64,000 nucleotides of DNA from Solirubrum sp044628455 (GTDB taxonomy: Bacteria; Bacteroidota; Bacteroidia; Cytophagales; Hymenobacteraceae): NCBI RefSeq assembly GCF_044628455.1, contig NZ_JBIYZW010000001.1, forward strand, positions 1,116,001 through 1,180,000, written 5' to 3'. The position numbers and the translations under genes were made by a program. Below, in pieces: positions 49,341 through 56,504 of the stretch. The notes beneath the pieces are model-generated. The model had not been told where the DNA came from, made no database searches, and was given only the letters and a program-made list of their open reading frames with translations. How positions within the stretch are numbered: the stretch's first letter is position 1; each line of letters starts with the position of its first letter.

Positions 49341-49387
49341 AGATGCTTGCCTACGGCGACCTTCGGTTCGGCTTCGCTCAGCATGAG
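49341..49387. repeat. REP-like arm interrupted by a UUCG mini-hairpin
   Basis: AGATGCTT (49341-49348) and CGCTCAGCATGAGG (49375-49388) match the AGATGCTTCGACTCCGCTCA core of the hairpin at 27973-28063, but about 24 bases containing CTACGGCGACCTTCGGTTCG are inserted at the CTTCG. Confidence 0.55.
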
Positions 49388-49399
49388 GGGCAAATGAAC

Positions 49400-49427
49400 T
49401 CAGCCCGCCTGTTCTGACAGGCTGAGC
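49400..49427 (-). terminator. Terminator after xerD
   Basis: CTCAGCC and GGCTGAG with further CTGT/ACAG pairing form a hairpin 33 bases beyond the xerD stop on the minus strand. Confidence 0.55.
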
Positions 49428-49459
49428 GGGTACGTTCGGCCCGTTTGCGGCCCCGGCAC

Positions 49460-50365
49460 CTAGCTGCGGGGGTGGAAGGCGGTGATGACCTGGCGCAGGT
49501 AGTCGCGGTCGAGGTGGGTGTAGATTTCGGTGGTGGTGATGCTCTCGTGGCCCAGCATTTCCTGCACGGCGCGCAAATCGGCGCCGCCCTCGATGAGGTG
49601 GGTGGCGAAGGAGTGGCGGAAGGTGTGCGGACTGATGGTTTTGCGGATGCCGGCCTTGGCGGCGGTGTCCTTGATGATGTTGAACACCATCACCCGCGAG
49701 AGGGCCCCGCCGCGGCGGTTCAGAAACACGATGTCCTCGGAGCCCTTCTGCACCTCGAGGTGGCAGCGGATGGCGCTCAGGTAGATGGCTACGTGCTTGA
49801 GCGCGTCGCGGCCGATGGGCACCAGCCGCTCCTTGGAGCCCTTGCCCAGCACGCGCACGAAGCCCTCGTCGGGGTACAGGTTGGAGAGGCGCAGGCCGAT
49901 CAGCTCCGATACGCGCAGGCCCGAGGAATACAGCACTTCCAGCATGGCGCGGTTGCGGGTACCCTCGGGCGTGCTCATATCGATGGCGCCCAATAGCTGC
50001 TCGATTTCCGCGTAGCTGAGCGTGTCGGGCAGCTTGCGCCCGAGCTTGGGCGACTCCACCGTGTCGGTGGGGTCGTGGGTGGCCAGGTCTTCGATGAGCA
50101 GGAACTTGTAGAAGGCCCGCAGCCCCGAGAGCGTGCGCGCCTGCGACACGGCCGAGAGGCCCAACTCGCCCAGCCAGGCCAGAAAGGCGCGAATCAGGGC
50201 GGTGCTGACTTTGTCGGGGCCGGGGTTTTGCTGGGTCAGCTCCAGAAACTGGCGCAGCTTGTCCACGTCGCGCGCGTAGGCTTCGATGGAGTGGCCCGCC
50301 AGCGACTTTTCCAGCCGCAGGTAGCCCTCAAACTGCTTTTGAATGATATTCCACTGCAAGGCCAT
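49460..50365 (-). CDS. xerD: Site-specific tyrosine recombinase XerD
   Basis: XerD with XerC resolves chromosome dimers at dif, activated by FtsK. The 301-residue length is typical. The catalytic set is complete: Arg151 (SSGLRVSEL), Lys175 (LGKGSKER), His247 and Arg250 (HTFRHSFATH), His273 (LGHESITTTE) and Tyr282. The N-terminal SAM-like domain (1-95) has FEGYLRLEKSLAGHSIEAYA. ATG 50365 is preceded by a -7 box seven bases away. It is divergent from, and separated by one lipoprotein gene from, aroQ. No mobile element surrounds it, so it is the housekeeping recombinase. Confidence 0.95.
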   Translation of the reverse strand: MALQWNIIQKQFEGYLRLEKSLAGHSIEAYARDVDKLRQFLELTQQNPGPDKVSTALIRAFLAWLGELGLSAVSQARTLSGLRAFYKFLLIEDLATHDPTDTVESPKLGRKLPDTLSYAEIEQLLGAIDMSTPEGTRNRAMLEVLYSSGLRVSELIGLRLSNLYPDEGFVRVLGKGSKERLVPIGRDALKHVAIYLSAIRCHLEVQKGSEDIVFLNRRGGALSRVMVFNIIKDTAAKAGIRKTISPHTFRHSFATHLIEGGADLRAVQEMLGHESITTTEIYTHLDRDYLRQVITAFHPRS

Positions 50366-50372
50366 AGGCCTA

Positions 50373-50380
50373 CAAAGCTA
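50373..50380 (-). promoter_or_regulatory. -7 box of xerD (TAGCTTTG, minus strand)
   Basis: Plus-strand CAAAGCTA reads TAGCTTTG. Only seven bases (TAGGCCT) separate it from the ATG, implying a leaderless or very short leader transcript. Confidence 0.5.
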
Positions 50381-50449
50381 CGGCGCCCGGCGGGGAGTGG
50401 CATCGTAGCGCGCACGGGGTAGTAAGCGCTACGGCCTGCGACGGTCCGG

Positions 50450-51046
50450 CTAAAACGCCTGCACGTCGAAGCGGCCGTCCTTCACCGTGAGGGTTTTGCC
50501 GTCGGCGGAGGTGGCCGAAAACGCGAACGTGCCCGAAATGATGGTGAAGCGCGAGGTGACGGTATTGCCCAGCACGGTGGTCGTGGTGGTGCGCGGCTCA
50601 ACTTTGGTGATGGTGAGCGTGGCGTAGTTGCCGGTGTTCACGCCCGCCGTGTACTCCTGGATGTTGTTCAGGTCGTTGTCGCGCGACCAGTAGCGGGCCG
50701 TAAAGCCGTCGGCGAGGGTGTAGGTGCCCGGCGCGAGGGTGCTGGTGTTCAGGGCCAGGTTAAACTCTTCCCAGCCCGGGGCGTCGTCGTGGTCGTCGGA
50801 GGCCTTGAGGGTGAAGCCGCTGGTGGTCAGGTCGGCGTCGAGCGGGGGCAGCAGGGTATGGTCGGAGTGCGGCAGCCACACTTTGTCGTTGAGCAGGCAG
50901 CCGTAGGTGTTCTTACCCTCCTGGGTGGCGTCGGGCAGCTTGGGCTTGAGGCTGACTTTTTCGCAGCCGCTGGCCAGCAGCAGCACGGTGAGCAGGGGCA
51001 GCAGCGCACGGCGGCGCACGAAGGCGGTGGTGGAGAGGGCGTTCAT
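50450..51046 (-). CDS. Putative lipoprotein, β-rich
   Basis: ATG 51046 gives a signal with lipobox LASGC (Cys28; preceded by LLPLLTVLLL). The 198-residue product continues VSLKPKLPDATQEGKNTYGC, a short motif common in Bacteroidota lipoproteins where a conserved segment TFGCLVNGK-like (here NTYGCLLNDKVWLP, about 47-60) precedes a β-sandwich. The remainder is strand-rich (FNLALNTSTLAPGTYTLADG, ATLTITKVEPRTTTTTV, GTFAFSATSADGKTLTVKDG). It probably sits on the outer membrane. The role is unknown. It is divergent from aroQ by 72 bases. Confidence 0.75.
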   Translation of the reverse strand: MNALSTTAFVRRRALLPLLTVLLLASGCEKVSLKPKLPDATQEGKNTYGCLLNDKVWLPHSDHTLLPPLDADLTTSGFTLKASDDHDDAPGWEEFNLALNTSTLAPGTYTLADGFTARYWSRDNDLNNIQEYTAGVNTGNYATLTITKVEPRTTTTTVLGNTVTSRFTIISGTFAFSATSADGKTLTVKDGRFDVQAF

Positions 51047-51118
51047 GACGCTGCAAGTTACGCTGCCCGCGGGCTACCGCGGCTCACATATTCGGGTAGT
51101 TCCCCCCATCTTCGCCCC

Positions 51119-51565
51119 ATGCACATTCTGATTCTCAACGGCCCGAACCTGAACCTGCTCGGCCGCCGCGAGCCCGCCGTCTACGGCACGCGCTCCTTCG
51201 ACGACTTTCTGCCCGAGCTGCGCGAGGCTTTTCCCGACCTCACGCTGGAATACTTCCAGTCCAACCACGAGGGCGAGCTGATCGACAAGCTCCACGAGGT
51301 GGGCTTCGCCTACGCCGGCGTGGTGCTGAACGCGGGCGGCTACACTCACACCAGCGTGGCCCTGGCCGACGCGGTGGCCGCCATTGCCACGCCCGTGGTG
51401 GAGGTACACCTCTCCAACCTGGCCGCCCGCGAAGACTTTCGCAAGGTGAGCTTGATTGGCCGCTACTGCGTGGGCTCGGTGGCGGGTTTCAAGCTCGAAA
51501 GCTACCGCCTAGCCTTGCACTACTTCCAGGCGCTACGCCCCAAGCGCGTGGGCTTCAAGGTCTGA
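51119..51565 (+). CDS. aroQ: Type II 3-dehydroquinate dehydratase
   Basis: AroQ converts 3-dehydroquinate to 3-dehydroshikimate in the shikimate pathway; the enzyme is a dodecamer in the cytoplasm. The 148-residue length is typical. Motifs: NGPNLNLLGRREPAVYG (residues 6-22, with the catalytic Tyr in the last part), FFQSNHEGELIDKL (as YFQSNHEG), VLNAGGYTHTSVALADAV and EVHLSNLAAREDFR. ATG 51119 begins MHILILNGPN, the standard start. It neighbours xerD, as in many Bacteroidota and other phyla. Confidence 0.96.
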   Translation: MHILILNGPNLNLLGRREPAVYGTRSFDDFLPELREAFPDLTLEYFQSNHEGELIDKLHEVGFAYAGVVLNAGGYTHTSVALADAVAAIATPVVEVHLSNLAAREDFRKVSLIGRYCVGSVAGFKLESYRLALHYFQALRPKRVGFKV

Positions 51566-51676
51566 GCCCGGGCAGGCGGCGCCCCGCTCGCCCCGGGGCC
51601 GGGGCCGGGTCATGCCGCGGGCGAAAACTCGCGGGCTTTCCGGCAACTTGCCAAGCATCGTAGGCGGCGGGCCGGC

Positions 51677-51684
51677 TACCTTTG
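51677..51684 (+). promoter_or_regulatory. -7 box of serC (TACCTTTG)
   Basis: TACCTTTG matches TAnnTTTG and lies 52 bases before ATG 51737. The upstream gap (51566-51676) has GC-rich inverted sequence that may end aroQ transcription. Confidence 0.5.
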
Positions 51685-51736
51685 CGGCGTCCCCGCGCCC
51701 GGCGCGGGCTTTCGATTCCCTCTGACTTCCCCGCCT

Positions 51737-52792
51737 ATGTACTCGTTTATTCCCGGCCCCGCGCAGGTCTACCCCGCCGTACGCCAATACCTCACCGCCG
51801 CCTACGACGAGGGCTGGCTTTCGGCCCCGCACCGCGGGGAGCGGTTCACGGCCCTGGTGCGCCAGACCGTGGGCGAGCTGAAGGCCCGCCTCAACATTCC
51901 CCAGGACTACTTCATCTTCTTTACTTCCTCGGCCACCGAGTGCTGGGAGATTCTGGCCCAGAGCCTGACCACGCGCCGCAGCTTCCACCTCTACAACGGC
52001 TCGTTCGGCGAGAAGTGGCTCGACTACGCCCGCGTCATCCGGCCCGAGAGCAGCGGCCACCAGTTTGGCCTCGACGAGGTGCCCGACCCGGCCCTGATTC
52101 CGGCCGACGCCGATCTGGTGTGCATCACCCAGAACGAGACCAGCACCGCCACCCAGCTGCGCGACGGGGCCGTGCTCAACCTCTACAACCGCTGCCAGCA
52201 AACCGGCGCCCTGCTCTGCGTGGACGCCACCTCGTCGCTGGGCGGCATTCAGCTCAAGCACATCAAGGCCGACGTGTGGTTTGCCTCGGTGCAGAAGTGC
52301 TTTGGGCTGCCGGCCGGGCTGGGGCTGCTGATTTGCTCACCCCGCGCCATTGCCCGGGCCCGCGAGCTGAACGAGCGCGGCCACTACAACTCGCTCACGG
52401 CCCTGCACGAAAAGATGCTCAACCATCAGACTACGCACACGCCCAACGTGCTGGCAATCTACCTGCTGTGCCGCGTGCTGCTCGACCGCGCCCCCATCAA
52501 GGCCATCGACCAGCACCTGCGCGAGCGGGCCGCGCGACTTTACCAGTTCTTCGAGGAGAACAGCCCCTTTACGCCCCTGGTGCAGAATCCCGAAACCCGC
52601 TCCACTACCGTCATCGGTCTGCAGGGCCAGCCCGCCCGCATCGAGGAGGTGAAGCGCCGGGCCCTGGCCGCGGGCCTCACCCTGGGCGGCGGCTACGGTC
52701 CCTGGGCCAAGACCACCCTTCGCATTGCCAACTTCCCCGCCCTGCCCGACGTAGCCTACGAGCAGCTGATGCAGTTTTTTACGGCCCAGTAA
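51737..52792 (+). CDS. serC: Class V aminotransferase, SerC-like
   Basis: The 351-residue protein is a PLP-dependent class V aminotransferase of the phosphoserine aminotransferase type, which makes 3-phosphoserine from 3-phosphohydroxypyruvate and glutamate. Motifs: FIPGPAQVYPAVRQYL (4-19), FFTSSATECWEI (61-72), ITQNETSTATQ (130-140), CVDATSSLGG (161-170) and Schiff-base Lys187 in ASVQKCFGLPAGLG. Serine-cycle and other class V enzymes share these, so phosphoserine specificity is inferred. It has its own promoter. Other serine genes are not adjacent. Confidence 0.85.
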   Translation: MYSFIPGPAQVYPAVRQYLTAAYDEGWLSAPHRGERFTALVRQTVGELKARLNIPQDYFIFFTSSATECWEILAQSLTTRRSFHLYNGSFGEKWLDYARVIRPESSGHQFGLDEVPDPALIPADADLVCITQNETSTATQLRDGAVLNLYNRCQQTGALLCVDATSSLGGIQLKHIKADVWFASVQKCFGLPAGLGLLICSPRAIARARELNERGHYNSLTALHEKMLNHQTTHTPNVLAIYLLCRVLLDRAPIKAIDQHLRERAARLYQFFEENSPFTPLVQNPETRSTTVIGLQGQPARIEEVKRRALAAGLTLGGGYGPWAKTTLRIANFPALPDVAYEQLMQFFTAQ

Positions 52793-52847
52793 CGCCCCGG
52801 CGGCCGGTTTCCGCCCTACTGTTTGCCCGCCCGTTAGTGCTTCCGCC

Positions 52848-53429
52848 ATGCCCGACCTCGCCGCCACGTTCTCGCTCAAGGAAATTTCGTCGGTTACGCT
52901 CACCCTGTTTGCCATCATCGACATCCTGGGCTCCATTCCCATCATCATCCAGATTCGCCAGCGCGAGGGCGCCATCAACGCCGAAAAGGCCACCGTGGTA
53001 GCGGCCGCGCTGATGGTGGCCTTCCTGTTCCTGGGCCAGAGCATTCTGTCCTTGTTCGGGGTCGATTTTCAGTCGTTTGCCCTGGCCGGCGCGCTCATCA
53101 TCTTCTTCATTGGCGTGGAAATGGTGCTGGGCATCGAGCTGTTCCGCCACAACCCGCTGGCCTCGGGCTCGGGCTCCATCGTGCCGCTGGCCTTTCCCCT
53201 CATCGTGGGGGCCGGCACCATGACCACGCTGCTTTCCCTGCGGGCCGCCTACTCGCTGCCCAACGTGCTGGTGGGCATCTTCGTCAACCTCGTGTTCGTG
53301 TACCTGGTGCTGCGCAGCTCTTCCTGGATTGAGCGCAAGCTAGGCAAGGCCGGTGAAGACATCCTGCGCCGCGTGTTTGGCGTGATTCTGCTCGCCATTG
53401 CCATCAAGCTCTTCAAGGCCAATTTTTGA
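52848..53429 (+). CDS. MarC family membrane protein
   Basis: The 193-residue product matches the MarC (UPF0056) family, inner-membrane proteins with about six helices and unknown function. Features: TLTLFAIIDILGSIPIIIQI (18-37), the motif LFGVDFQSFALAGALIIFF, and IVPLAFPLIVGAGTMTTLL, the family hallmark PLAxPLxxGPGT-like block, here with GAGT. ATG 52848 begins the first helix soon after. It is 55 bases after serC on the same strand and may be cotranscribed. It is not known to confer resistance despite the name. Confidence 0.9.
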   Translation: MPDLAATFSLKEISSVTLTLFAIIDILGSIPIIIQIRQREGAINAEKATVVAAALMVAFLFLGQSILSLFGVDFQSFALAGALIIFFIGVEMVLGIELFRHNPLASGSGSIVPLAFPLIVGAGTMTTLLSLRAAYSLPNVLVGIFVNLVFVYLVLRSSSWIERKLGKAGEDILRRVFGVILLAIAIKLFKANF

Positions 53430-53544
53430 ATAGGTGTTAGGAATTAGGGACTTGGGGCTTAGGTTTTTGGGGGAGCATCTGTTTACTCCGTTCCCACCTA
53501 GGTCCCAGACCCTAAGTCCTAAAGCCTAAGTCCCTAACTCCTAA
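53430..53544. repeat. Spacer hairpin of the CTTAGGG class
   Basis: The left arm TTAGGAATTAGGGACTTGGG plus GCTTAGG (from 53437) and the right arm, whose reverse complement reads TTAGGAGTTAGGGACTTAGG plus CTTTAGG, match closely. The right arm reaches to within two bases of the rnhA start codon. Related to 25472-25618. Confidence 0.75.
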
Positions 53545-54018
53545 ATGATTTACCTGTTCACCGACGGCTCTTCCCGGGGCAACCCGGGCCCGGGCGGCTA
53601 CGGCGCCCTGCTGCGCTACGGCCCCCACGAAAAAGAGCTGACCCAGGGCTTTCGGCTCACTACCAACAACCGCATGGAGCTGCTGGCCGTGATTGTGGGC
53701 CTGGAGGCCGTCAACCGCCCCGAGCTGCCCATCACGGTCGTGTCCGACTCCAAGTACGTGGTCGAGGCCGTGGACAAGAAGTGGGTGTTCGGCTGGGAGA
53801 AAAAGCCCGACTTCGGCAAGAAAGCCAACGAGGACTTGTGGCGGCGCTTCCTGAAGGTGTACCGCCAGCGCACCGTGCAGTTCAAGTGGATCAAGGGCCA
53901 CGCCGGCCACGCCGAAAACGAGCGGTGCGACCAGCTGGCCGTGCGCAGCGCCCTGCGCGGCCCCCTGCTCATCGACGAAGGCTACGAACGCCTCGAAGCC
54001 CGGCGGGCCCTGCTGTAG
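53545..54018 (+). CDS. rnhA: Ribonuclease HI
   Basis: RNase HI degrades the RNA strand of RNA-DNA hybrids. The 157-residue length is typical. The four catalytic acids are Asp7 (FTDGSSRGNPGPGG), Glu45 (NNRMELLA), Asp68 (VVSDSKYVVEA) and Asp129 (ENERCDQLA), with His near GHAGHAEN. The basic protrusion KKWVFGWEKKPDFGKKANED (about 78-97) is present. The ATG at 53545 is at the edge of a hairpin repeat. It leads trmN6 on the same strand. Confidence 0.95.
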   Translation: MIYLFTDGSSRGNPGPGGYGALLRYGPHEKELTQGFRLTTNNRMELLAVIVGLEAVNRPELPITVVSDSKYVVEAVDKKWVFGWEKKPDFGKKANEDLWRRFLKVYRQRTVQFKWIKGHAGHAENERCDQLAVRSALRGPLLIDEGYERLEARRALL

Positions 54019-54081
54019 CGCGGGCGTTTCTTCTTAAGTAAAGTCGTTCAACGACCGGGCGCCTGCGACGCACCCCCACCC

Positions 54082-54804
54082 GTGGCCAACTCCTACTTTC
54101 AGTTCAAGCAGTTCCGCATCGAGCAGGGTGCCTGCGCCATGAAGGTGTGCACCGACGCCTGCGTGCTCGGCGCGGTGGCCGCGGTGGCCGGAGCCGCGCG
54201 CCTGCTCGACGTGGGCACCGGCACCGGCTTGCTGGCCCTGATGGCGGCGCAGCGCAACCCGGCCGCCCGCATCGAGGCGGTAGAGCTGGACGCGGCCGCC
54301 GCCGCGCAGGCCGCCGCCAACGTGGCCGCCAGTCCCTGGGCCGGGCGCATTCGGGTGCACGCCCAAAGTCTGCAGGACTTTGCCGCCACCCAGCCCGCGC
54401 CCTTCGACCACATCCTGAGCAACCCGCCGTTTTTCCGCCACTCCCTCCGCTCACCCGACGCCCAGCGCACCACTGCCCGCCACACCGCCGCCGACACCCT
54501 CACCTTCGCTGAGCTGGCCCGCTTCGCCGCCGATTTTCTGACCGCCGCCGGCCAGCTCACCGTGCTGCTGCCCCCGCCCGAAATGCAGCACTTCGAGCGC
54601 GAGGCGCGGCAAGCTGGCCTCTACCCTAGCCGGCAATTGGTGCTGCGCCACCGCCCCGGTAGCAAGCCCCTGCGCCACATCACGGCCTTCAGCCGCCAGC
54701 CGGCAGCGGTGGCGGAGCAGGAGCTAACCCTGCACGAGTCCGACGAGGCCGGCTACTCCCCCGCTTTTCAGGCTTTGCTGCGCGACTTCTACCTGCACCT
54801 GTAA
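54082..54804 (+). CDS. trmN6: tRNA1(Val) (adenine37-N6)-methyltransferase
   Basis: TrmN6 (YfiC) methylates A37 of tRNA-Val with SAM. The 240-residue protein shows FQFKQFRIEQGACAMKVCTD (5-24, the family start), the SAM loop LLDVGTGTGLLALM (about 42-55), EAVELDAAAA and the N6-adenine methyltransferase motif NPPFF (about 113-117), followed by RHTAADTLTFAELARFA. It starts at GTG 54082, since the family signature begins at once. It is 63 bases after rnhA on the same strand and converges on the ABC ATPase gene. Confidence 0.9.
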   Translation: MANSYFQFKQFRIEQGACAMKVCTDACVLGAVAAVAGAARLLDVGTGTGLLALMAAQRNPAARIEAVELDAAAAAQAAANVAASPWAGRIRVHAQSLQDFAATQPAPFDHILSNPPFFRHSLRSPDAQRTTARHTAADTLTFAELARFAADFLTAAGQLTVLLPPPEMQHFEREARQAGLYPSRQLVLRHRPGSKPLRHITAFSRQPAAVAEQELTLHESDEAGYSPAFQALLRDFYLHL

Positions 54805-54837
54805 GGACCTGTTCTGGCGCACTCGTCGGTTTTCGGC

Positions 54838-55533
54838 TCAGGGCAGCAACTCGCGGAGCCGGGCCAGCTTCTGCTGGTGCAGGCTGTCGAGCAGGTCATT
54901 GGCCAGAGTGCCGAACTCGGTGGCCTGGTAGTGGCGCTGCACCACGCCGCCGCTGAGCACCGTGATTTCGTCGCAGATTTCGGTGAGGGCGCCCAGCAGG
55001 TGCGAAGTCAGCAGCAGGCCGGTGCCCTGGGTGCGCAGGCGCAGCAGAATTTCCTTCAGCAGCAGGTTGGCGCTCAGGTCGAGGCCGTTGAAGGGTTCGT
55101 CGAGGATGAGGTAGCGGAAGTTCTGCACCAGCAAGGCCAGCAGCGCCAGCTTCTTCTTCATGCCGGCCGAATACTCCTCGGCGTACTGATCGAGCGGCAA
55201 CTCCAATAGTTCGTTCCAGCCTTCGATGCCGCGCCGGGGCAGCCCCCGCGCCTGCAGGCAGAACTCCACGTACTCGCGGCCGGTAAGTCGGGGATAAAAC
55301 CAGGGCTCGTAGGGCAGCAGCCCGGTGTAGGGCCGGATGGGCAGCCCGGTGGTTTCCAGTACCTGGCCCTGGTAGTCGGCCACCAAACCGTAGAGGCAGT
55401 TGATGAGCGTGGTTTTGCCCGCGCCGTTGGCTCCTACCAGCCCGTGAATGGTACCGGGGCGCAGGTTCAGACTCACGTTGCGCAGCACTTGGTGCGGTCC
55501 GTAGGCTTTGCGCAGCTGGCGGATGCTGATCAT
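54838..55533 (-). CDS. ABC transporter ATP-binding protein
   Basis: The 231-residue ATPase shows Walker A GANGAGKTT (about 34-42), Q-loop region with LLPYEPWFYPRLTGREYVEF (ABC-2-type 'P-x-L-T' pattern), signature YSAGMKKKLALLALL (about 120-134), Walker B YLILDEPFNGLD and H-loop LLTSHLL. The signature is YSAGMK, as in many ABC-2 exporters. It partners the permease gene 6 bases upstream on the same strand. An export role is likely; the cargo is not readable. Confidence 0.88.
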   Translation of the reverse strand: MISIRQLRKAYGPHQVLRNVSLNLRPGTIHGLVGANGAGKTTLINCLYGLVADYQGQVLETTGLPIRPYTGLLPYEPWFYPRLTGREYVEFCLQARGLPRRGIEGWNELLELPLDQYAEEYSAGMKKKLALLALLVQNFRYLILDEPFNGLDLSANLLLKEILLRLRTQGTGLLLTSHLLGALTEICDEITVLSGGVVQRHYQATEFGTLANDLLDSLHQQKLARLRELLP

Positions 55534-55538
55534 ACTGG

Positions 55539-56492
55539 TTAGTCGAAGCGGTAGGAAGCCAGCTGGTGCCGGCTTTTCAACACGAGGCCCAGAGCAGCGG
55601 CCAGCAGCAGGGCCGAGTACACGGTTTGGGTGCCGGCCAGCAGCACCAGGGCTGTTACCCCGCCCTGGGTGAGCCGGATGAGCGTGGCCTGGGGGTAGAA
55701 GGCGTACTTAGCCAGCACCAGCAGCCCAATCAGCACGCAGCCCCAAACCCAGAACAGCGCGGCCCCGGCCCGGCCCGCCGCGCCTTCGGCCATAATTACT
55801 ACCAGCGGCGTGGCCGTGAGCAGATAGTAGCCCCCGGCCCATTGCAGCCGGCGCAGCAGCAGCTGGCCGGGGCTGCGGCCCGTGAGCAGCAGCATGCCGG
55901 GCGGCTCGGGCGTTCCGAAGAGCGTGCCCACCAGCAGCGTCCAGGCCCCTACTGCCAGGACGGGTACCATGGGCTGCCGGTGCTGCCAGCTACTGAGCGC
56001 CAGCAAGACCACCCACACCGCCCCGCCCGGCACCAGTCGAAAGCCCCCCACCCACTCAAACGCCGCGCTGCGAAACCAGCTGCGGCGCCGCAAAAGTCGC
56101 GCAGAACGGGCCCTGGCGGCCGGAAGCCAGGCCACCAGCGGGGTGGCAGCCAGGGTGAGCAGGGCGGCGGGCCAGTGCCCAAATGCCAGCAGCGCCGCCA
56201 GCACTGGCCCGGCCAATAGCAGGTACTCGGCGGCCAGCCAGCGGCGGAACTGCGGCGCTACTAGGGGCAGCAGCGCCAGATCGGCGCGGCGGCGGTGGCC
56301 CGACCAAGCAACCAGACCCAACATCGGCGGCAGCAGCCAATGGGCGGCCGGCTCCTGGGCCAGCGTCAGCAGGGTTTTGCCAATGGCGCCCAGCACCAGC
56401 GGCGTGAGCAGAAGCAGGCGCAGCCAGCCCAGCTCGGCCAACTGCCGGCCCAGCACCCGGGCGCGCAGGCGCAGATAGGCCCTCAGTGCCAT
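55539..56492 (-). CDS. ABC permease-like membrane protein
   Basis: The 317-residue protein has about six to eight hydrophobic segments, for example LLLLTPLVLGAIGKTLLTLA (24-43) and LLLAGPVLAALLAFGHWPAA, and no soluble domain. Paired with an ABC-2-type ATPase five bases downstream, it is the membrane half by inference. I see no recognisable family motif in the helices. ATG 56492 is 12 bases after the saccharopine dehydrogenase-like stop on the same strand, so the three may share a transcript. Confidence 0.75.
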   Translation of the reverse strand: MALRAYLRLRARVLGRQLAELGWLRLLLLTPLVLGAIGKTLLTLAQEPAAHWLLPPMLGLVAWSGHRRRADLALLPLVAPQFRRWLAAEYLLLAGPVLAALLAFGHWPAALLTLAATPLVAWLPAARARSARLLRRRSWFRSAAFEWVGGFRLVPGGAVWVVLLALSSWQHRQPMVPVLAVGAWTLLVGTLFGTPEPPGMLLLTGRSPGQLLLRRLQWAGGYYLLTATPLVVIMAEGAAGRAGAALFWVWGCVLIGLLVLAKYAFYPQATLIRLTQGGVTALVLLAGTQTVYSALLLAAALGLVLKSRHQLASYRFD

Positions 56493-56504
56493 GCTTTGCG
56501 GCCC

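Larger units (their letters stand above)
48945..49459. other. 515-base region with repeats upstream of the membrane protein
   Basis: No gene is evident. It holds the 21-bp array at 49065-49298, a degenerate REP-like hairpin arm at 49341-49387 with an inserted UUCG mini-hairpin, and the xerD terminator (49400-49427). Open frames on both strands through the array are the 21-bp period read as seven-residue repeats. Confidence 0.65.

Noticed and set aside
48941..49393. 150-residue minus-strand frame through the 49-kb array
   Set aside because: It consists mostly of the 21-bp repeat; similar low-complexity peptides appear in several frames here.
49460..50365. xerD as an integrase of a mobile element
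   Set aside because: It has the housekeeping XerD length and motifs, with no attachment sites or cargo genes around it.
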